64,000 bases of DNA from the NCBI RefSeq assembly GCF_021261325.1, contig NZ_JAJSBI010000024.1, positions 1-64,000 on the forward strand. Reading direction: 5' to 3'. This document shows positions 51,504-60,214 of this stretch, in pieces. This DNA comes from Streptomyces guryensis (GTDB lineage: Bacteria > Actinomycetota > Actinomycetes > Streptomycetales > Streptomycetaceae). The position numbers and the translations under genes were made by a program. The number at the start of each line of letters is the position of its first letter. The stretch's first letter is position 1. Under the pieces are notes generated by a model, which was not told the DNA's origin, did not search any database, and saw nothing but the letters and a program-made list of their open reading frames with translations.

Positions 51504-52025
51504 ATGGAGACGGGGAGCCCCCAGAACGCGGGGACAACGGGGACGGCGGGGGACGGGCCGGCGGAGCCGGTGTGGACCGGGCTGCCGCCCGGACTGCTGC
51601 GGATGCGCCGGCTGCTGCTGGTGGTGTGGCTGGGACTGCTGGCCCTCGCCCTGGGCCTGCTGCTCGGGCTGCTCGTCGGGCCCGGGTGGGCCGCGTTCGC
51701 GCTGCTGCCGCTCGCGCTCACGGCCTGGGGCTGGGTGCTGCTGGGCCGCAACTGGCGCTCCTGGCGGTACGCCGAGCGCGCCGACGACCTGCTGATCAGC
51801 CGGGGCGTGCTGTGGCGCGAGGAGACCGTCGTACCGTACGGGCGGATGCAGCTGGTCGAGGTGACCTCCGGGCCCGTCGAGCGGCACTTCGGGCTGGCCA
51901 GCGTGCAGCTGCACACGGCGGCCGCGGCGACCGACGCGACCATCCCGGGCCTGGACCCGGCCGAGGCGGAGCGGCTGCGCGATCGGCTCACCGAGCTCGG
52001 CGAGGCCCGATCGGCGGGTCTGTGA
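51504..52025 (+). CDS. Membrane protein with one bPH2 domain (YdbS-like)
   Basis: A 173-residue protein. Two close membrane segments (about residues 38-58 and 62-80) are followed by a bacterial pleckstrin-homology domain of the DUF304/bPH2 type: ADDLLISRGVLWREETVVPY, GRMQLVEVTSGPVERHFGLA and SVQLHTAAAATDATIPGL. Overlaps the next gene by GTGA. In Bacillus the YdbS/YdbT pair of such proteins affects resistance to a bacteriocin. Confidence 0.88.
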   Translation: METGSPQNAGTTGTAGDGPAEPVWTGLPPGLLRMRRLLLVVWLGLLALALGLLLGLLVGPGWAAFALLPLALTAWGWVLLGRNWRSWRYAERADDLLISRGVLWREETVVPYGRMQLVEVTSGPVERHFGLASVQLHTAAAATDATIPGLDPAEAERLRDRLTELGEARSAGL

Positions 52026-53359
52026 CCGCGCCGGGCGTCGACGACGCCGTACGTGCGAAGGAACCCGCCACCGAGCGGCGGCTGCATCCCGTGACCCCCC
52101 TGAGGCGGGCGTGGGCGCCAGTGGCCGTGGTCATCGGGTGGGCCATGCACGACCCCGGCCAGGCGCAGCAGCAGATGACCAGGCTGACGACCACGACCCT
52201 CCTGGTCGCGCTCGCCGTCCTTGTCCCGGCCGCCTCTCTGTACGGCTTCCTGACCTGGTGGTTCACTCACTTCGCGGTGACCGAGACCGAACTGCGGATA
52301 CGGACCGGCCTGCTGTTCCGGCGCACCGCGCACATCCGGCTGGAACGCATCCAGGCCGTCGACGTCACCCAGCCGCTCCTCGCGCGCGTGGCGGGTGTCG
52401 CCAAGCTCAAGCTCGACGTGGTGGGGACCGACAAGAAGGACGAGCTCTCCTTCCTGGGGGAGCGCGAGGCGCGTGAACTGCGCGCGGAACTGCTCGCACG
52501 CGCCGCCGGTTTCGCGCCCGAGACGGCGCACGAAGTCGGCGAGGCGCCGGTGCGCGAGCTGTTGCGCACGCCTGCGCGCGACCTCGCGATCTCCGTCCTG
52601 CTGACGGGCGCCACCTGGTGCTCCCTGGCCGCCGCGCTGGTCGTCCCGCCGCTGCTCTGGCTGGCCACCCACAGCGTGTGGACGGTCCTCGCGACCGGCG
52701 TGCCGCTGCTGGGCGCGGCGGGCGCGAGCAGCGCGGGCCGGTTCGTCGGCGAGTACGACTGGACCGTGGGCGAGTCACCGGACGGGCTGCGCATCGACCA
52801 CGGACTCCTCGACCGTACGCACGAGACGGTGCCGCCCGGCCGGGTGCAGACCGTGCGGATCGTGGAACCACTGCTGTGGCGGCGGCGCGGATGGGTGCGG
52901 GTGGAGCTGGATGTGGCCGGTTCGTCCAACTCCGTGCTGGTGCCGGTCGCTCCGCGGGCGGTCGCCGAGTCGGTCGTCGCGCGCGTGCTGCCCGGGGTGA
53001 CCGTGCCCCCGGCCGAGGCGCTGTCACGGCCCCCCGGGCGGGCCGGGCGGTGCCTGCCGGTGTGGTGGCGGGGCTACGGAATCGCCGTCACCGACACGGT
53101 GTTCGCCGCCCGGCACGGCCTGCTGCGCCGGAGCCTGGCGCTCGTACCGCACGCGAAGGTGCAGAGCGTACGGCTGGCTCAGGGGCCCTGGAAACGGCTG
53201 TGGCGGCTCGCCGACGTCCATGTGGACACGGGGGCCGACAAGACCGTTACGGCCCGGCTGAGGGACGCACGGGAGGCGGCGGAGCTGCTGCGGGGGCAGG
53301 CCGAGCGGTCACGGACGGGGCGCAGGGACGCCCGCCCGGACCGCTGGATGGCGCCGTAG
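52022..53359 (+). CDS. Membrane protein with repeated bPH2 domains (YdbT-like)
   Basis: A 445-residue partner of the upstream bPH2 protein. Membrane segments occur near residues 30-80 and 190-240. bPH2 text appears at least twice: VTETELRIRTGLLFRRTAHI with LERIQAVDVTQPLLARVAGV, and ITDTVFAARHG-like AVTDTVFAARHGLLRRSLAL with VPHAKVQSVRLAQGPWKRLW; a middle copy is LRIDHGLLDRTHETVPPGRV. The GTG start overlaps the previous stop, so the two are co-translated. Function unknown; envelope role likely. Confidence 0.87.
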   Translation: MTAPGVDDAVRAKEPATERRLHPVTPLRRAWAPVAVVIGWAMHDPGQAQQQMTRLTTTTLLVALAVLVPAASLYGFLTWWFTHFAVTETELRIRTGLLFRRTAHIRLERIQAVDVTQPLLARVAGVAKLKLDVVGTDKKDELSFLGEREARELRAELLARAAGFAPETAHEVGEAPVRELLRTPARDLAISVLLTGATWCSLAAALVVPPLLWLATHSVWTVLATGVPLLGAAGASSAGRFVGEYDWTVGESPDGLRIDHGLLDRTHETVPPGRVQTVRIVEPLLWRRRGWVRVELDVAGSSNSVLVPVAPRAVAESVVARVLPGVTVPPAEALSRPPGRAGRCLPVWWRGYGIAVTDTVFAARHGLLRRSLALVPHAKVQSVRLAQGPWKRLWRLADVHVDTGADKTVTARLRDAREAAELLRGQAERSRTGRRDARPDRWMAP

Positions 53360-53363
53360 GCGG

Positions 53364-54794
53364 TCAGGAAACCGCGCTGCGCAGCCCCTGCACGTCGATC
53401 TGCTCGGTCTCGTCGTGGGCCGTCAGGTCGATGACCTGGCCGACGCCGCGGGCCTCCTCGTCGGCCGGCTTGAACGCCGCCTCGGCCTCCGCCTTGTGGA
53501 CGGCGAGCGCCTCCTGGCCGACCACATCGGCGAGGTCCTCGTTCTGCACGGCTTCCAGGGCGTCCTGTGCGTGCTCCGTCTTCGTACCGAAGAAGTCGAA
53601 TCCGCCCTCGACCGCCGGACGCCGCACGGGCGCGGCCGGTACGACGGCCACCGCGGTCGGCTCGACGAAGTGACCGGCCGGCTGCCGCACGGCCTGGGCG
53701 GCCGGGACGTGCCTGGCCGGAGTGGTGGCGGCCGCGCGCTCATGCCCGTCGACCGCCTGGGACTGCCCCTGCGACTCATCCTCCTGGGCCGGGGCCTCGG
53801 TACCGCCGTCGGCGGTGGCCGCGGGCTCGGCGGCGACGGGCTCCGTCGTGGCCGCCTGAGCCGCCGTCGAGCCCGAACCGGCCTTCACCGTCACCGACTC
53901 GCGCTTCGGGGAGGCATCCTTCGAAGGCTCGTCGCCCTTGGGGGAACCGCCGCCCTTGGGGGAACCGCCGCCCTTCGGGGAATCGTCGTCCTCGGGGTCG
54001 GTGACGTCCTCGACCTCGGCCTCGGCGCTCGCCGCGTCCGGGGAGTCCGCCTCGCCGTCCGCGCCGTCGTCCTTCGGAGAACCGTCGTCGTCCTTCGCGG
54101 AACCCTCGTCGTCCTTCGGAGAACCGTCACCGTCCTCGTCGAACTTCGTCAGCGCCGCCTTCGCCCGCAGAAACAGCTGGGAACCCTCCGGGGAGAAGAT
54201 CGCCGGCGCCGCCGGCTCGTCGGCAACGCCCTCGGAGACGTCCGCCGAGGCAGCCACAGCCTCGGTCTCCGCCACGGGCTCCGTCTTCGCGGCCGCCGTG
54301 CCGGCCACCGGCACGGGCGGCAGCGCGCGGGCCGGGGCCTCGGCCTCGATCTCCAGCAGACGGCGGCCCTCCAGGGCGCTCGCCCGCTCGGTCTCGGCGG
54401 TGGCGTACCGCCGCAGCAGCGCCGCGTGCTCGTTGCGCAGTCCCGCCAGTTCGGCGCGCTTCGCCCGCAGCCGCTGCTCCAGCTTTGCGCGCAGCTCGCG
54501 CGACTCCTCGAGGTCGGTCTCCAGCTCGGCGACCCGCTCCTCGTGCCGCCACTCGTCGCTCGCACGCGCGCGCGTGAGGTCGGCGACCTGCTTCCCGGCC
54601 TGCGTGTCCCAACGGCGCATGACGGCCGCACCGACGACCGCCGTCGCCGCGGCGGCCGCGGCTATGACACGGAGCACGGCCTGTTGCGAGAACACCCACG
54701 GACCGAAGGCGCAGACGAAAGAGACGCCTGCGATCGCCGACGGTGGCAGCAGTCTGTGCAAGGGCGGGGAATGGCGGTGACGTCCACGTGGCAT
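53364..54794 (-). CDS. Coiled-coil membrane protein with acidic SPK repeats
   Basis: A 476-residue protein of unknown role. Two membrane segments (about residues 20-60) are followed by a long coiled coil (about 75-145: WRHEERVAELETDLEESREL, LRAKLEQRLRAKRAELAGL). The middle (about 220-305) is acidic and repetitive, with SPKDD and SPKGGG units encoded by tandem DNA repeats near 53935-54130. The tail has short helical text (FGTKTEHAQDALEAVQNEDL). TAAGTT lies 7 nt before the ATG. Convergent with the bPH2 pair, only 4 bp apart. Confidence 0.82.
   Translation of the reverse strand: MPRGRHRHSPPLHRLLPPSAIAGVSFVCAFGPWVFSQQAVLRVIAAAAAATAVVGAAVMRRWDTQAGKQVADLTRARASDEWRHEERVAELETDLEESRELRAKLEQRLRAKRAELAGLRNEHAALLRRYATAETERASALEGRRLLEIEAEAPARALPPVPVAGTAAAKTEPVAETEAVAASADVSEGVADEPAAPAIFSPEGSQLFLRAKAALTKFDEDGDGSPKDDEGSAKDDDGSPKDDGADGEADSPDAASAEAEVEDVTDPEDDDSPKGGGSPKGGGSPKGDEPSKDASPKRESVTVKAGSGSTAAQAATTEPVAAEPAATADGGTEAPAQEDESQGQSQAVDGHERAAATTPARHVPAAQAVRQPAGHFVEPTAVAVVPAAPVRRPAVEGGFDFFGTKTEHAQDALEAVQNEDLADVVGQEALAVHKAEAEAAFKPADEEARGVGQVIDLTAHDETEQIDVQGLRSAVS
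53935..54130 (-). repeat. Intragenic tandem repeats coding SPKGGG and SPKDD units
   Basis: On the plus strand TTGGGGGAACCGCCGCCC recurs directly (53939-53974), followed further on by spaced TTCGGAGAACCGTC/TTCGCGGAACCCTC words. Copy number is likely to vary between strains. Confidence 0.8.
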
Positions 54795-54801
54795 GGCCAG
54801 A

Positions 54802-54807
54802 AACTTA
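54802..54807 (-). promoter_or_regulatory. Possible -10 box TAAGTT, 7 nt before the ATG at 54794
   Basis: No Shine-Dalgarno site precedes that ATG. Confidence 0.4.
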
Positions 54808-54929
54808 CCGCGCGTAGGCGAGTGTTGGTGCCCCGCCCCGCAAAAACACAACCATACCGAAACGTTCACAGGGCATCAGGAATTGGCCTTTGCCGAATTC
54901 AGCAAGATCATCCCCTGGCGGAACCCTGG

Positions 54930-56057
54930 TCACCGCTCGCTCAGCCGCCCGCTCATCCACTGCAGCGTCGCGGGAATCTCCCGCCGCCAGGTGTTGAAGT
55001 TGTGGCCGCCGCTGTCAAGGATGATCGACGAGATCCGCGTCCGGTTCGTGGTCCGCACACCCTCTATGAACTTCAGCGTCGCCTTGTAGTTGGATTCCCC
55101 GATCTTGCTGCTGGTGACGAGCAGTGAAGTGTCCGGGGCGGGCAGGTGCTTGATGCACCACCACAGGTCGGCGCGGTTGCGCAGCCCCTTGTCGCCCTGG
55201 AAGAGATCGCCCGTGGTGGGGTCGATCGGCGCCTTGTAGTACGGCGACAGACCCGCTGCCGCGGCATACACGCCGGGGTGGTGCATCGCGAGCTTCAGCG
55301 CACAGTAGCCGCCCGTGGAATCGCCGATGATGCCCCAGCTGCCCGGCTTTTTGCCCACCCTGTAGTGCGCGAGTACGGCGTCGGGCAGGTCCTTGGCGAA
55401 GAACGTCTCCGTCTTCGGACCGCCCGGGATGTCCACGCATTCCGTGTCCCTCGGCGGTGACACGGTCGGCCGCAGCATCACCAGGATCATCGGCTGCATA
55501 CGGCCGTTCTTCGCGAGGCCCTGGGCCGTACTCGGATAGTGCAGTTTGTCCACGAGCGCCTGGGCGGTGCCCGGATATCCGGTGAGGACTACGGCCGCGG
55601 GGAACGTACGCGTGCGGTACTGCGGCTGGAAGTACTCCGGCGGCAGATACACATACGCGGGTGTGGCGATGTTCGTCGTACGCCCGACGATGTCGACCTT
55701 CTGGACCTGGCCGGCCGCCTGTGGCTGGGAACCGCCCACTCCACGCACGCGTGCCGTGTCGATCACCTGCAGCGGGCCGCCGGATCTGCCGAGCCCGGTG
55801 TGGTTCACGACCACCCCCTGGTCCTTCTCCTGGCCGAAGAGGTCCGCCCAGCTGGCGTAGAACCCGAAGGCCTGGTTGGTGGCGAGGCCTACCGACAGGA
55901 AGAGGGCCAGCTGGGTGCCGAACAGCAGGCCGACACGTCCACTCACAGCTCGCCAGTTGCGCCGCGCCAGGCGCGGCCACAGCCACACCGTGCCCACGAA
56001 CAGCAGTACCGCGAACATCACTGCCAGCAGCAGCACTTTGTTGCTCGTAAGACCCAT
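54930..56057 (-). CDS. Membrane-anchored alpha/beta-hydrolase esterase
   Basis: A 375-residue protein. Two N-terminal membrane segments (about residues 8-26 and 42-62) anchor an outer hydrolase domain of the esterase D/antigen 85-like type. The text PAYVYLPPEYFQPQYRTRTF starts the domain, the nucleophile is in SWGIIGDSTGGYCALKLA, and the final His is in LDSGGHNFNTWR. AGGAAG stands 6 nt before the ATG. Divergent from the MprF-like gene; such pairs suggest a role in envelope lipids, but the ester substrate is unknown. Confidence 0.88.
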   Translation of the reverse strand: MGLTSNKVLLLAVMFAVLLFVGTVWLWPRLARRNWRAVSGRVGLLFGTQLALFLSVGLATNQAFGFYASWADLFGQEKDQGVVVNHTGLGRSGGPLQVIDTARVRGVGGSQPQAAGQVQKVDIVGRTTNIATPAYVYLPPEYFQPQYRTRTFPAAVVLTGYPGTAQALVDKLHYPSTAQGLAKNGRMQPMILVMLRPTVSPPRDTECVDIPGGPKTETFFAKDLPDAVLAHYRVGKKPGSWGIIGDSTGGYCALKLAMHHPGVYAAAAGLSPYYKAPIDPTTGDLFQGDKGLRNRADLWWCIKHLPAPDTSLLVTSSKIGESNYKATLKFIEGVRTTNRTRISSIILDSGGHNFNTWRREIPATLQWMSGRLSER

Positions 56058-56158
56058 GACCTGCTTCCTGCCTGCGGTTTCCACCCGGATCCCGCGCACT
56101 TTCGCGAGAGCTTGTCCGGAACTTTCCTCTGCCTTTGGACCGGCTTTGAGGAGAGGTT

Positions 56159-56187
56159 GGAACCTTGCTCCCCGAGACACCGTCCTA
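56159..56187 (+). promoter_or_regulatory. SigE-type promoter before the mprF-like gene
   Basis: GGAACC (56159-56164), a 16-bp spacer and CGTCCTA (56181-56187) match the S. coelicolor SigE promoter form GGAAC-N16-CGTC. Transcription would start near 56193. Confidence 0.8.
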
Positions 56188-56206
56188 GAGGGCGCAATGT
56201 CGCCGG

Positions 56207-58093
56207 ATGCCCGAATCGGGTCCGGATCCAAGGTCTCTCGCAGAACTACGGGATGCGATGTCTGTCAGGACAGATGAGGAAATGTCGGGTGGGGTTCCCT
56301 CCCGAACACGTAGCGCGCGGCGCGTATTCCGTGGTCCGCGCCCCGAGGCCGTACCCGTCCTCGTCGCCAGAGCCTGCGCAGTCGTAGGCGTTCTGGACAT
56401 CGCCGCGGGCGTCTTCCCGCGCTTCAGGCACAGCCGTATGCACACGATCGCCGAGGTGCTGCCCGGGTCGTTCGGCCCGTTCGCGGCCGCGCTCTCGCTC
56501 AGCGCCGGCATCCTGCTGCTGCTGCTCGCACACGGCCTGAGGCGCGGCAAACGCCGGGCGTGGCGCGCCGCGGTGGCGCTGCTCCCGGCGGGCGCGGTGG
56601 CGCAGTTCACATACCGCCACTCCCTCCTCGGAGTGATCATCTCGCTGGCGCTGCTCGCACCCCTGCTGCGCCATCGCGACCAGTTCGCGGCGCTGCCCGA
56701 CCCGCGCAGCCGGTGGCGCGCGCTGGCCAACTTCGTCCTCATGGGCGCGGGTTCCCTGACCCTCGGGCTGATCATCGTCAGCGTCCACCCGAACCGGATG
56801 GTCGGCGACCCGAGCCTGGCCGACCGCATCACGCATGTGCTGTACGGCCTGTTCGGCTTCGAGGGCCCGGTCGAGTACCAGGGCAACACCTCGTGGACGG
56901 TCGGCTTCTCACTGGGCGCCCTCGGCCTGCTGACGGCGGTCACCACGATCTACCTGGCCTTCCGGCCCGAGCACCCGGCCGCGCGCCTCACGGAGGAGGA
57001 CGAGGCACGCCTGCGTTCCCTGCTGGAGAAGCACGGCCGCCGTGACTCCCTCGGCCACTTCGCGCTGCGCCGCGACAAGGCGGTCGTGTTCTCGCCCAGC
57101 GGCAAGGCGGCGGTGACGTACCGGGTCGTGTCCGGCGTGATGCTCGCCAGCGGTGACCCCGTCGGCGACGTCGAGGCCTGGCCGGGCGCCATCGAGCGGT
57201 TCATGGACGAGGCCAGGGCGCACTCCTGGACGCCGGCCGTCATGGGCTGCTCGGAGACGGGCGGCGAGGTGTGGACCCGCGAGACCGGCCTCGACGCCCT
57301 GGAACTGGGCGACGAGGCGGTGGTGGACGTAGCGGATTTCTCCCTCGCCGGCCGCGCGATGCGCAACGTGCGCCAGATGGTCAAGCGCATCGAGCGCGCC
57401 GGTTACGAAACCCGGGTACGACGTATTCGTGATCTCGGCGAGGCCGAGCTGGAGCGGATCCGCAACGCCGCCGAGGACTGGCGCGGCACCGACACCGAGC
57501 GCGGGTTCTCCATGGCGCTGGGCCGCATCGGCGACGCCGCCGACGGCGACTGCCTGATCGCCACCGCCCACAAGGCGGACGACCAGCCCGGGGAGTACGG
57601 CGACCTGAAGGCGATCCTGCACTTCGTCCCGTGGGGCACCGACGGCGCCTCCCTGGACCTGATGCGCCGCGACCGCTCGGCCGACCCCGGCATGAACGAA
57701 CTCCTCATCGTCGCGGCCCTCCAGGCGGCACCGAAACTCGGCATCGCGCGCGTGTCGCTCAACTTCGCGATGTTCCGCTCGGCACTCGCGCGTGGCGAGA
57801 AGATCGGCGCGGGCCCGGTGCTGCGAGCCTGGCGCGGCCTCCTGGTCTTCCTCTCCCGCTGGTTCCAGATCGAGTCCCTGTACAAGTTCAACGCGAAGTT
57901 CCAGCCCCGCTGGGAGCCCCGCTTCGTCGTCTACCGCGCACCGGCCGACCTGCCGCGCATCGGCTTCGCCGCCATGCAGGCGGAGGGCTTCGTCAACCTC
58001 GCCCTGCCGCTGCCGCGCTTCCTGCGCCGCCGCAGGACCACCCCGCGCGTGTGCACCCACTCCGTCGCGGAGCGCGACGTACGCGCGGCGTGA
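56207..58093 (+). CDS. MprF-like phosphatidylglycerol lysyltransferase
   Basis: A 628-residue membrane protein. Five or six hydrophobic segments (about residues 50-265) precede a soluble DUF2156/LPG-synthase domain (about 280-610) with GHFALRRDKAVVFSPSGKAA, GVMLASGDPVGDVEAWPGAI and the C-terminal SLNFAMFRSALARGEKIG and LYKFNAKFQPRWEPRFVVYR. It should transfer lysine from lysyl-tRNA to phosphatidylglycerol, giving resistance to cationic peptides. The start is uncertain (56207, 56258 or 56282). A SigE-type promoter ends about 20 bp before 56207. Confidence 0.92.
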   Translation: MPESGPDPRSLAELRDAMSVRTDEEMSGGVPSRTRSARRVFRGPRPEAVPVLVARACAVVGVLDIAAGVFPRFRHSRMHTIAEVLPGSFGPFAAALSLSAGILLLLLAHGLRRGKRRAWRAAVALLPAGAVAQFTYRHSLLGVIISLALLAPLLRHRDQFAALPDPRSRWRALANFVLMGAGSLTLGLIIVSVHPNRMVGDPSLADRITHVLYGLFGFEGPVEYQGNTSWTVGFSLGALGLLTAVTTIYLAFRPEHPAARLTEEDEARLRSLLEKHGRRDSLGHFALRRDKAVVFSPSGKAAVTYRVVSGVMLASGDPVGDVEAWPGAIERFMDEARAHSWTPAVMGCSETGGEVWTRETGLDALELGDEAVVDVADFSLAGRAMRNVRQMVKRIERAGYETRVRRIRDLGEAELERIRNAAEDWRGTDTERGFSMALGRIGDAADGDCLIATAHKADDQPGEYGDLKAILHFVPWGTDGASLDLMRRDRSADPGMNELLIVAALQAAPKLGIARVSLNFAMFRSALARGEKIGAGPVLRAWRGLLVFLSRWFQIESLYKFNAKFQPRWEPRFVVYRAPADLPRIGFAAMQAEGFVNLALPLPRFLRRRRTTPRVCTHSVAERDVRAA

Positions 58094-58121
58094 GCGCCTG
58101 ACCGGGACACCATGCAGGACA

Positions 58122-58169
58122 GGCCCGGGCGGAAGCCCCCTCCGGCTGGAGGGGGCTTCCGCCCGGGCC
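58122..58169. terminator. Very strong terminator hairpin after the mprF-like gene
   Basis: Arms 58122-58143 and 58148-58169 are perfectly complementary over 22 bp around a 4-nt loop (GGCT). It separates the envelope gene from the folate cluster. Confidence 0.9.
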
Positions 58170-58197
58170 GCGGCGTCTCCCGGCCACGGCCGGGGCC

Positions 58198-58203
58198 TAC
58201 GCT
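58198..58203 (+). promoter_or_regulatory. -10 box TACGCT, 6 nt before the folP ATG
   Basis: It directly follows the terminator stem, so folP has its own leaderless start. Confidence 0.6.
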
Positions 58204-58209
58204 GAACGT

Positions 58210-59106
58210 ATGAGCAAGCAGAGCGGACGCGGGCGCGTCGCGGGCCTTCCGGAGTGGGACCGGTGCGCGGTCATGGGAGTGGTGAACGTCACGCCCGATT
58301 CCTTCTCCGACGGCGGCCGCTTCTTCGACACCACCAACGCCGTCAAACACGGCCTCGACCTGGTCGCCGAGGGCGCGGACCTGGTCGACGTCGGCGGCGA
58401 GTCCACCCGGCCCGGCGCCACCCGCGTCGACGAGGCCGAGGAGCTCAAGCGCGTCATCCCGGTCGTCCGCGGCCTCGCCTCCGAGGGCGTCACCGTCTCC
58501 GTCGACACCATGCGCGCCTCCGTCGCCGAACGGGCCCTCGCCGCCGGCGCCGCCCTCGTCAACGACGTCAGCGGCGGCCTCGCCGACCCCGAGATGATCC
58601 CGGCGGTGGCAGCGGCCGGCGCCCCCTTCGTCGTCATGCACTGGCGCGGCTTCCTGGAGGGCGGCAACGTCAAGGGCGCGTACGACGACGTCGTCGCCGA
58701 GGTCGTCGACGAACTGCACGCGCGCGTGGAGGCCGTCCTGGCCGGCGGCATCACCGCCGACCGCATCGTCGTCGACCCCGGTCTCGGCTTCTCCAAGGAC
58801 GCCGAGCACGACCTGGTCCTGCTCGCCCACCTCGACCGCCTGCTCGCCCTCGGCCACCCCGTGCTCGTCGCCGCCTCCCGCAAACGGTTCCTCGGCCGCG
58901 TCCTGGCCGGACCGGAGGGCGCGCCCCCGCCCGCGCGCGAGCGCGACGCCGCCACGGCCGCCGTCTCCGCACTCGCCGCGCACGCCGGAGCGTGGGCGGT
59001 GCGCGTGCACGAGGTGCGCGCAACGGCGGACGCCGTACAGGTCGCGCGCGCCGTCGAGGGCGCACGCGCTACCGAAGGCGCACGCGCTGCCGAAGGAGCC
59101 CGGTGA
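58210..59106 (+). CDS. folP: Dihydropteroate synthase
   Basis: Joins p-aminobenzoate to the pterin diphosphate in folate synthesis; target of sulfonamides. 298 residues. Signature 1 is MGVVNVTPDSFSDGGRFFD and signature 2 is DVGGESTRPGATRVDEAEEL; the C-terminal SRKRFLGR binds the substrates. The last 20 residues are a short duplication (EGARATEGARAAEGAR). Overlaps the NTF2-like gene by GTGA. No Shine-Dalgarno before the ATG. Confidence 0.95.
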   Translation: MSKQSGRGRVAGLPEWDRCAVMGVVNVTPDSFSDGGRFFDTTNAVKHGLDLVAEGADLVDVGGESTRPGATRVDEAEELKRVIPVVRGLASEGVTVSVDTMRASVAERALAAGAALVNDVSGGLADPEMIPAVAAAGAPFVVMHWRGFLEGGNVKGAYDDVVAEVVDELHARVEAVLAGGITADRIVVDPGLGFSKDAEHDLVLLAHLDRLLALGHPVLVAASRKRFLGRVLAGPEGAPPPARERDAATAAVSALAAHAGAWAVRVHEVRATADAVQVARAVEGARATEGARAAEGAR

Positions 59107-59606
59107 GCGCCCCCCACACCGACGTCGAGCAGGTGGAGGCCGCCAACGCCGCCTTCTACGAGGCCATGGAGCGCGGCGACTTCGAGGACCTGTCCGCACT
59201 CTGGCTCGCCCCGTCCGACCTCGGCGTCGACGAGGAGTACCACGACCCGGCCGACACCGGCGTGATCTCCTGCGTGCACCCCGGCTGGCCCGTGCTCACC
59301 GGCCGCGGCGAGGTCCTGAGGTCGTACGCGCTGATCATGGCGAACACCGACTACATCCAGTTCTTCCTCACCGATGTGCATGTCTCCGTCACCGGGGACA
59401 CCGCCCTGGTGAACTGCACCGAGAACATCCTCAGCGGCGGCCCCGCCCCCACGGGCAGCGAGGAACTCGGCCCTCTCGTCGGCCAGCTGGTGGTCGCCAC
59501 GAACGTGTTCCGCCGCACCCCGGAGGGCTGGAAACTCTGGTCCCACCACGCCTCCCCGGTGCTGACCCAAAACGACGAGGGCGAGGACGAGGACACACCC
59601 TCCTGA
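59103..59606 (+). CDS. NTF2/SnoaL-like protein in the folate cluster
   Basis: A 167-residue cone-fold protein: VEAANAAFYEAMERGDFEDL, SALWLAPSD, GRGEVLRSYALIMANTD, and ATNVFRRTPEGWKLWSHHAS followed by an acidic tail. The family includes enzymes and binding proteins with no common reaction. It is translationally coupled to folP and lies before folB-folK, which suggests a part in pterin metabolism, but none is proved. Confidence 0.85.
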   Translation: MSAPHTDVEQVEAANAAFYEAMERGDFEDLSALWLAPSDLGVDEEYHDPADTGVISCVHPGWPVLTGRGEVLRSYALIMANTDYIQFFLTDVHVSVTGDTALVNCTENILSGGPAPTGSEELGPLVGQLVVATNVFRRTPEGWKLWSHHASPVLTQNDEGEDEDTPS

Positions 59607-59760
59607 GTGGGTAGGCGCCTCCTTGAGGACCAAGAAGTGGTTGGAATCACGGACCCCTGGGTAGGGGCGGCTACCAACCCGTGAGCCGCCGGGTTCCCCA
59701 GGGGAAACACGCGATGAACCCTCCTGGTCCCGGCATGGCCCGCGCCCCCGTGGCCCGGTC

Positions 59761-59783
59761 CTGTCAGTGCCCGCAGGTAGATT
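59761..59783 (+). promoter_or_regulatory. RecA-NDp-like promoter before folB
   Basis: CTGTCAGTG (59761-59769), 8 bp, then TAGATT (59778-59783): the fixed positions of tTGTCRgtg-N8-TAnnnT all match; only the weakly conserved first base differs. The leader to folB would be about 65 nt with AGGAG at 59842. Confidence 0.6.
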
Positions 59784-59854
59784 CGTTCGAGGCCGGTGTG
59801 CCGCCCGCACACGGCATCGACCGGCCGTCACCGACGATTGCAGGAGTGATTCGC

Positions 59855-60214
59855 GTGGATCGTGTCGCGCTGCGCGGCCTCAAGGCCCGCGGGCACCACG
59901 GGGTGTTCCCCAAGGAGCGCGAGGAGGGCCAGACCTTCATCGTGGACCTCGCCCTCGGCCTGGACACCCGCCCGGCCGCCGCCGACGACGACCTGGCGAA
60001 GACCGTGCATTACGGCATCGTGGCGGAGGAGGTCGTGGCGGTCGTCGAGGGCGAGCCCGTCGACCTCATCGAGACGCTCGCCGAGCGCATCGCCCAGGCC
60101 TGTCTGAAGCACGACGGGGTCCAGGAAGTCGAGGTCTGCGTCCACAAACCGGACGCCCCGATCACGGTCCCCTTCGACGACGTGACCGTCACCATCACCC
60201 GGAGCCGAGTATGA
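59855..60214 (+). CDS. folB: Dihydroneopterin aldolase
   Basis: Cleaves dihydroneopterin to hydroxymethyl-dihydropterin. 119 residues, normal length: VALRGLKARGHHGVFPKERE contains the family GxxxxHHGVFxxE motif, and the middle has LAKTVHYGIVAEEVVAVVEG and PVDLIETLAERIAQACL with the catalytic Glu and Lys region (VEVCVHKPDAPI). The GTG at 59855 lies 8 nt after AGGAG, better than the GTG at 59846. Overlaps folK by ATGA. Confidence 0.96.
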   Translation: MDRVALRGLKARGHHGVFPKEREEGQTFIVDLALGLDTRPAAADDDLAKTVHYGIVAEEVVAVVEGEPVDLIETLAERIAQACLKHDGVQEVEVCVHKPDAPITVPFDDVTVTITRSRV

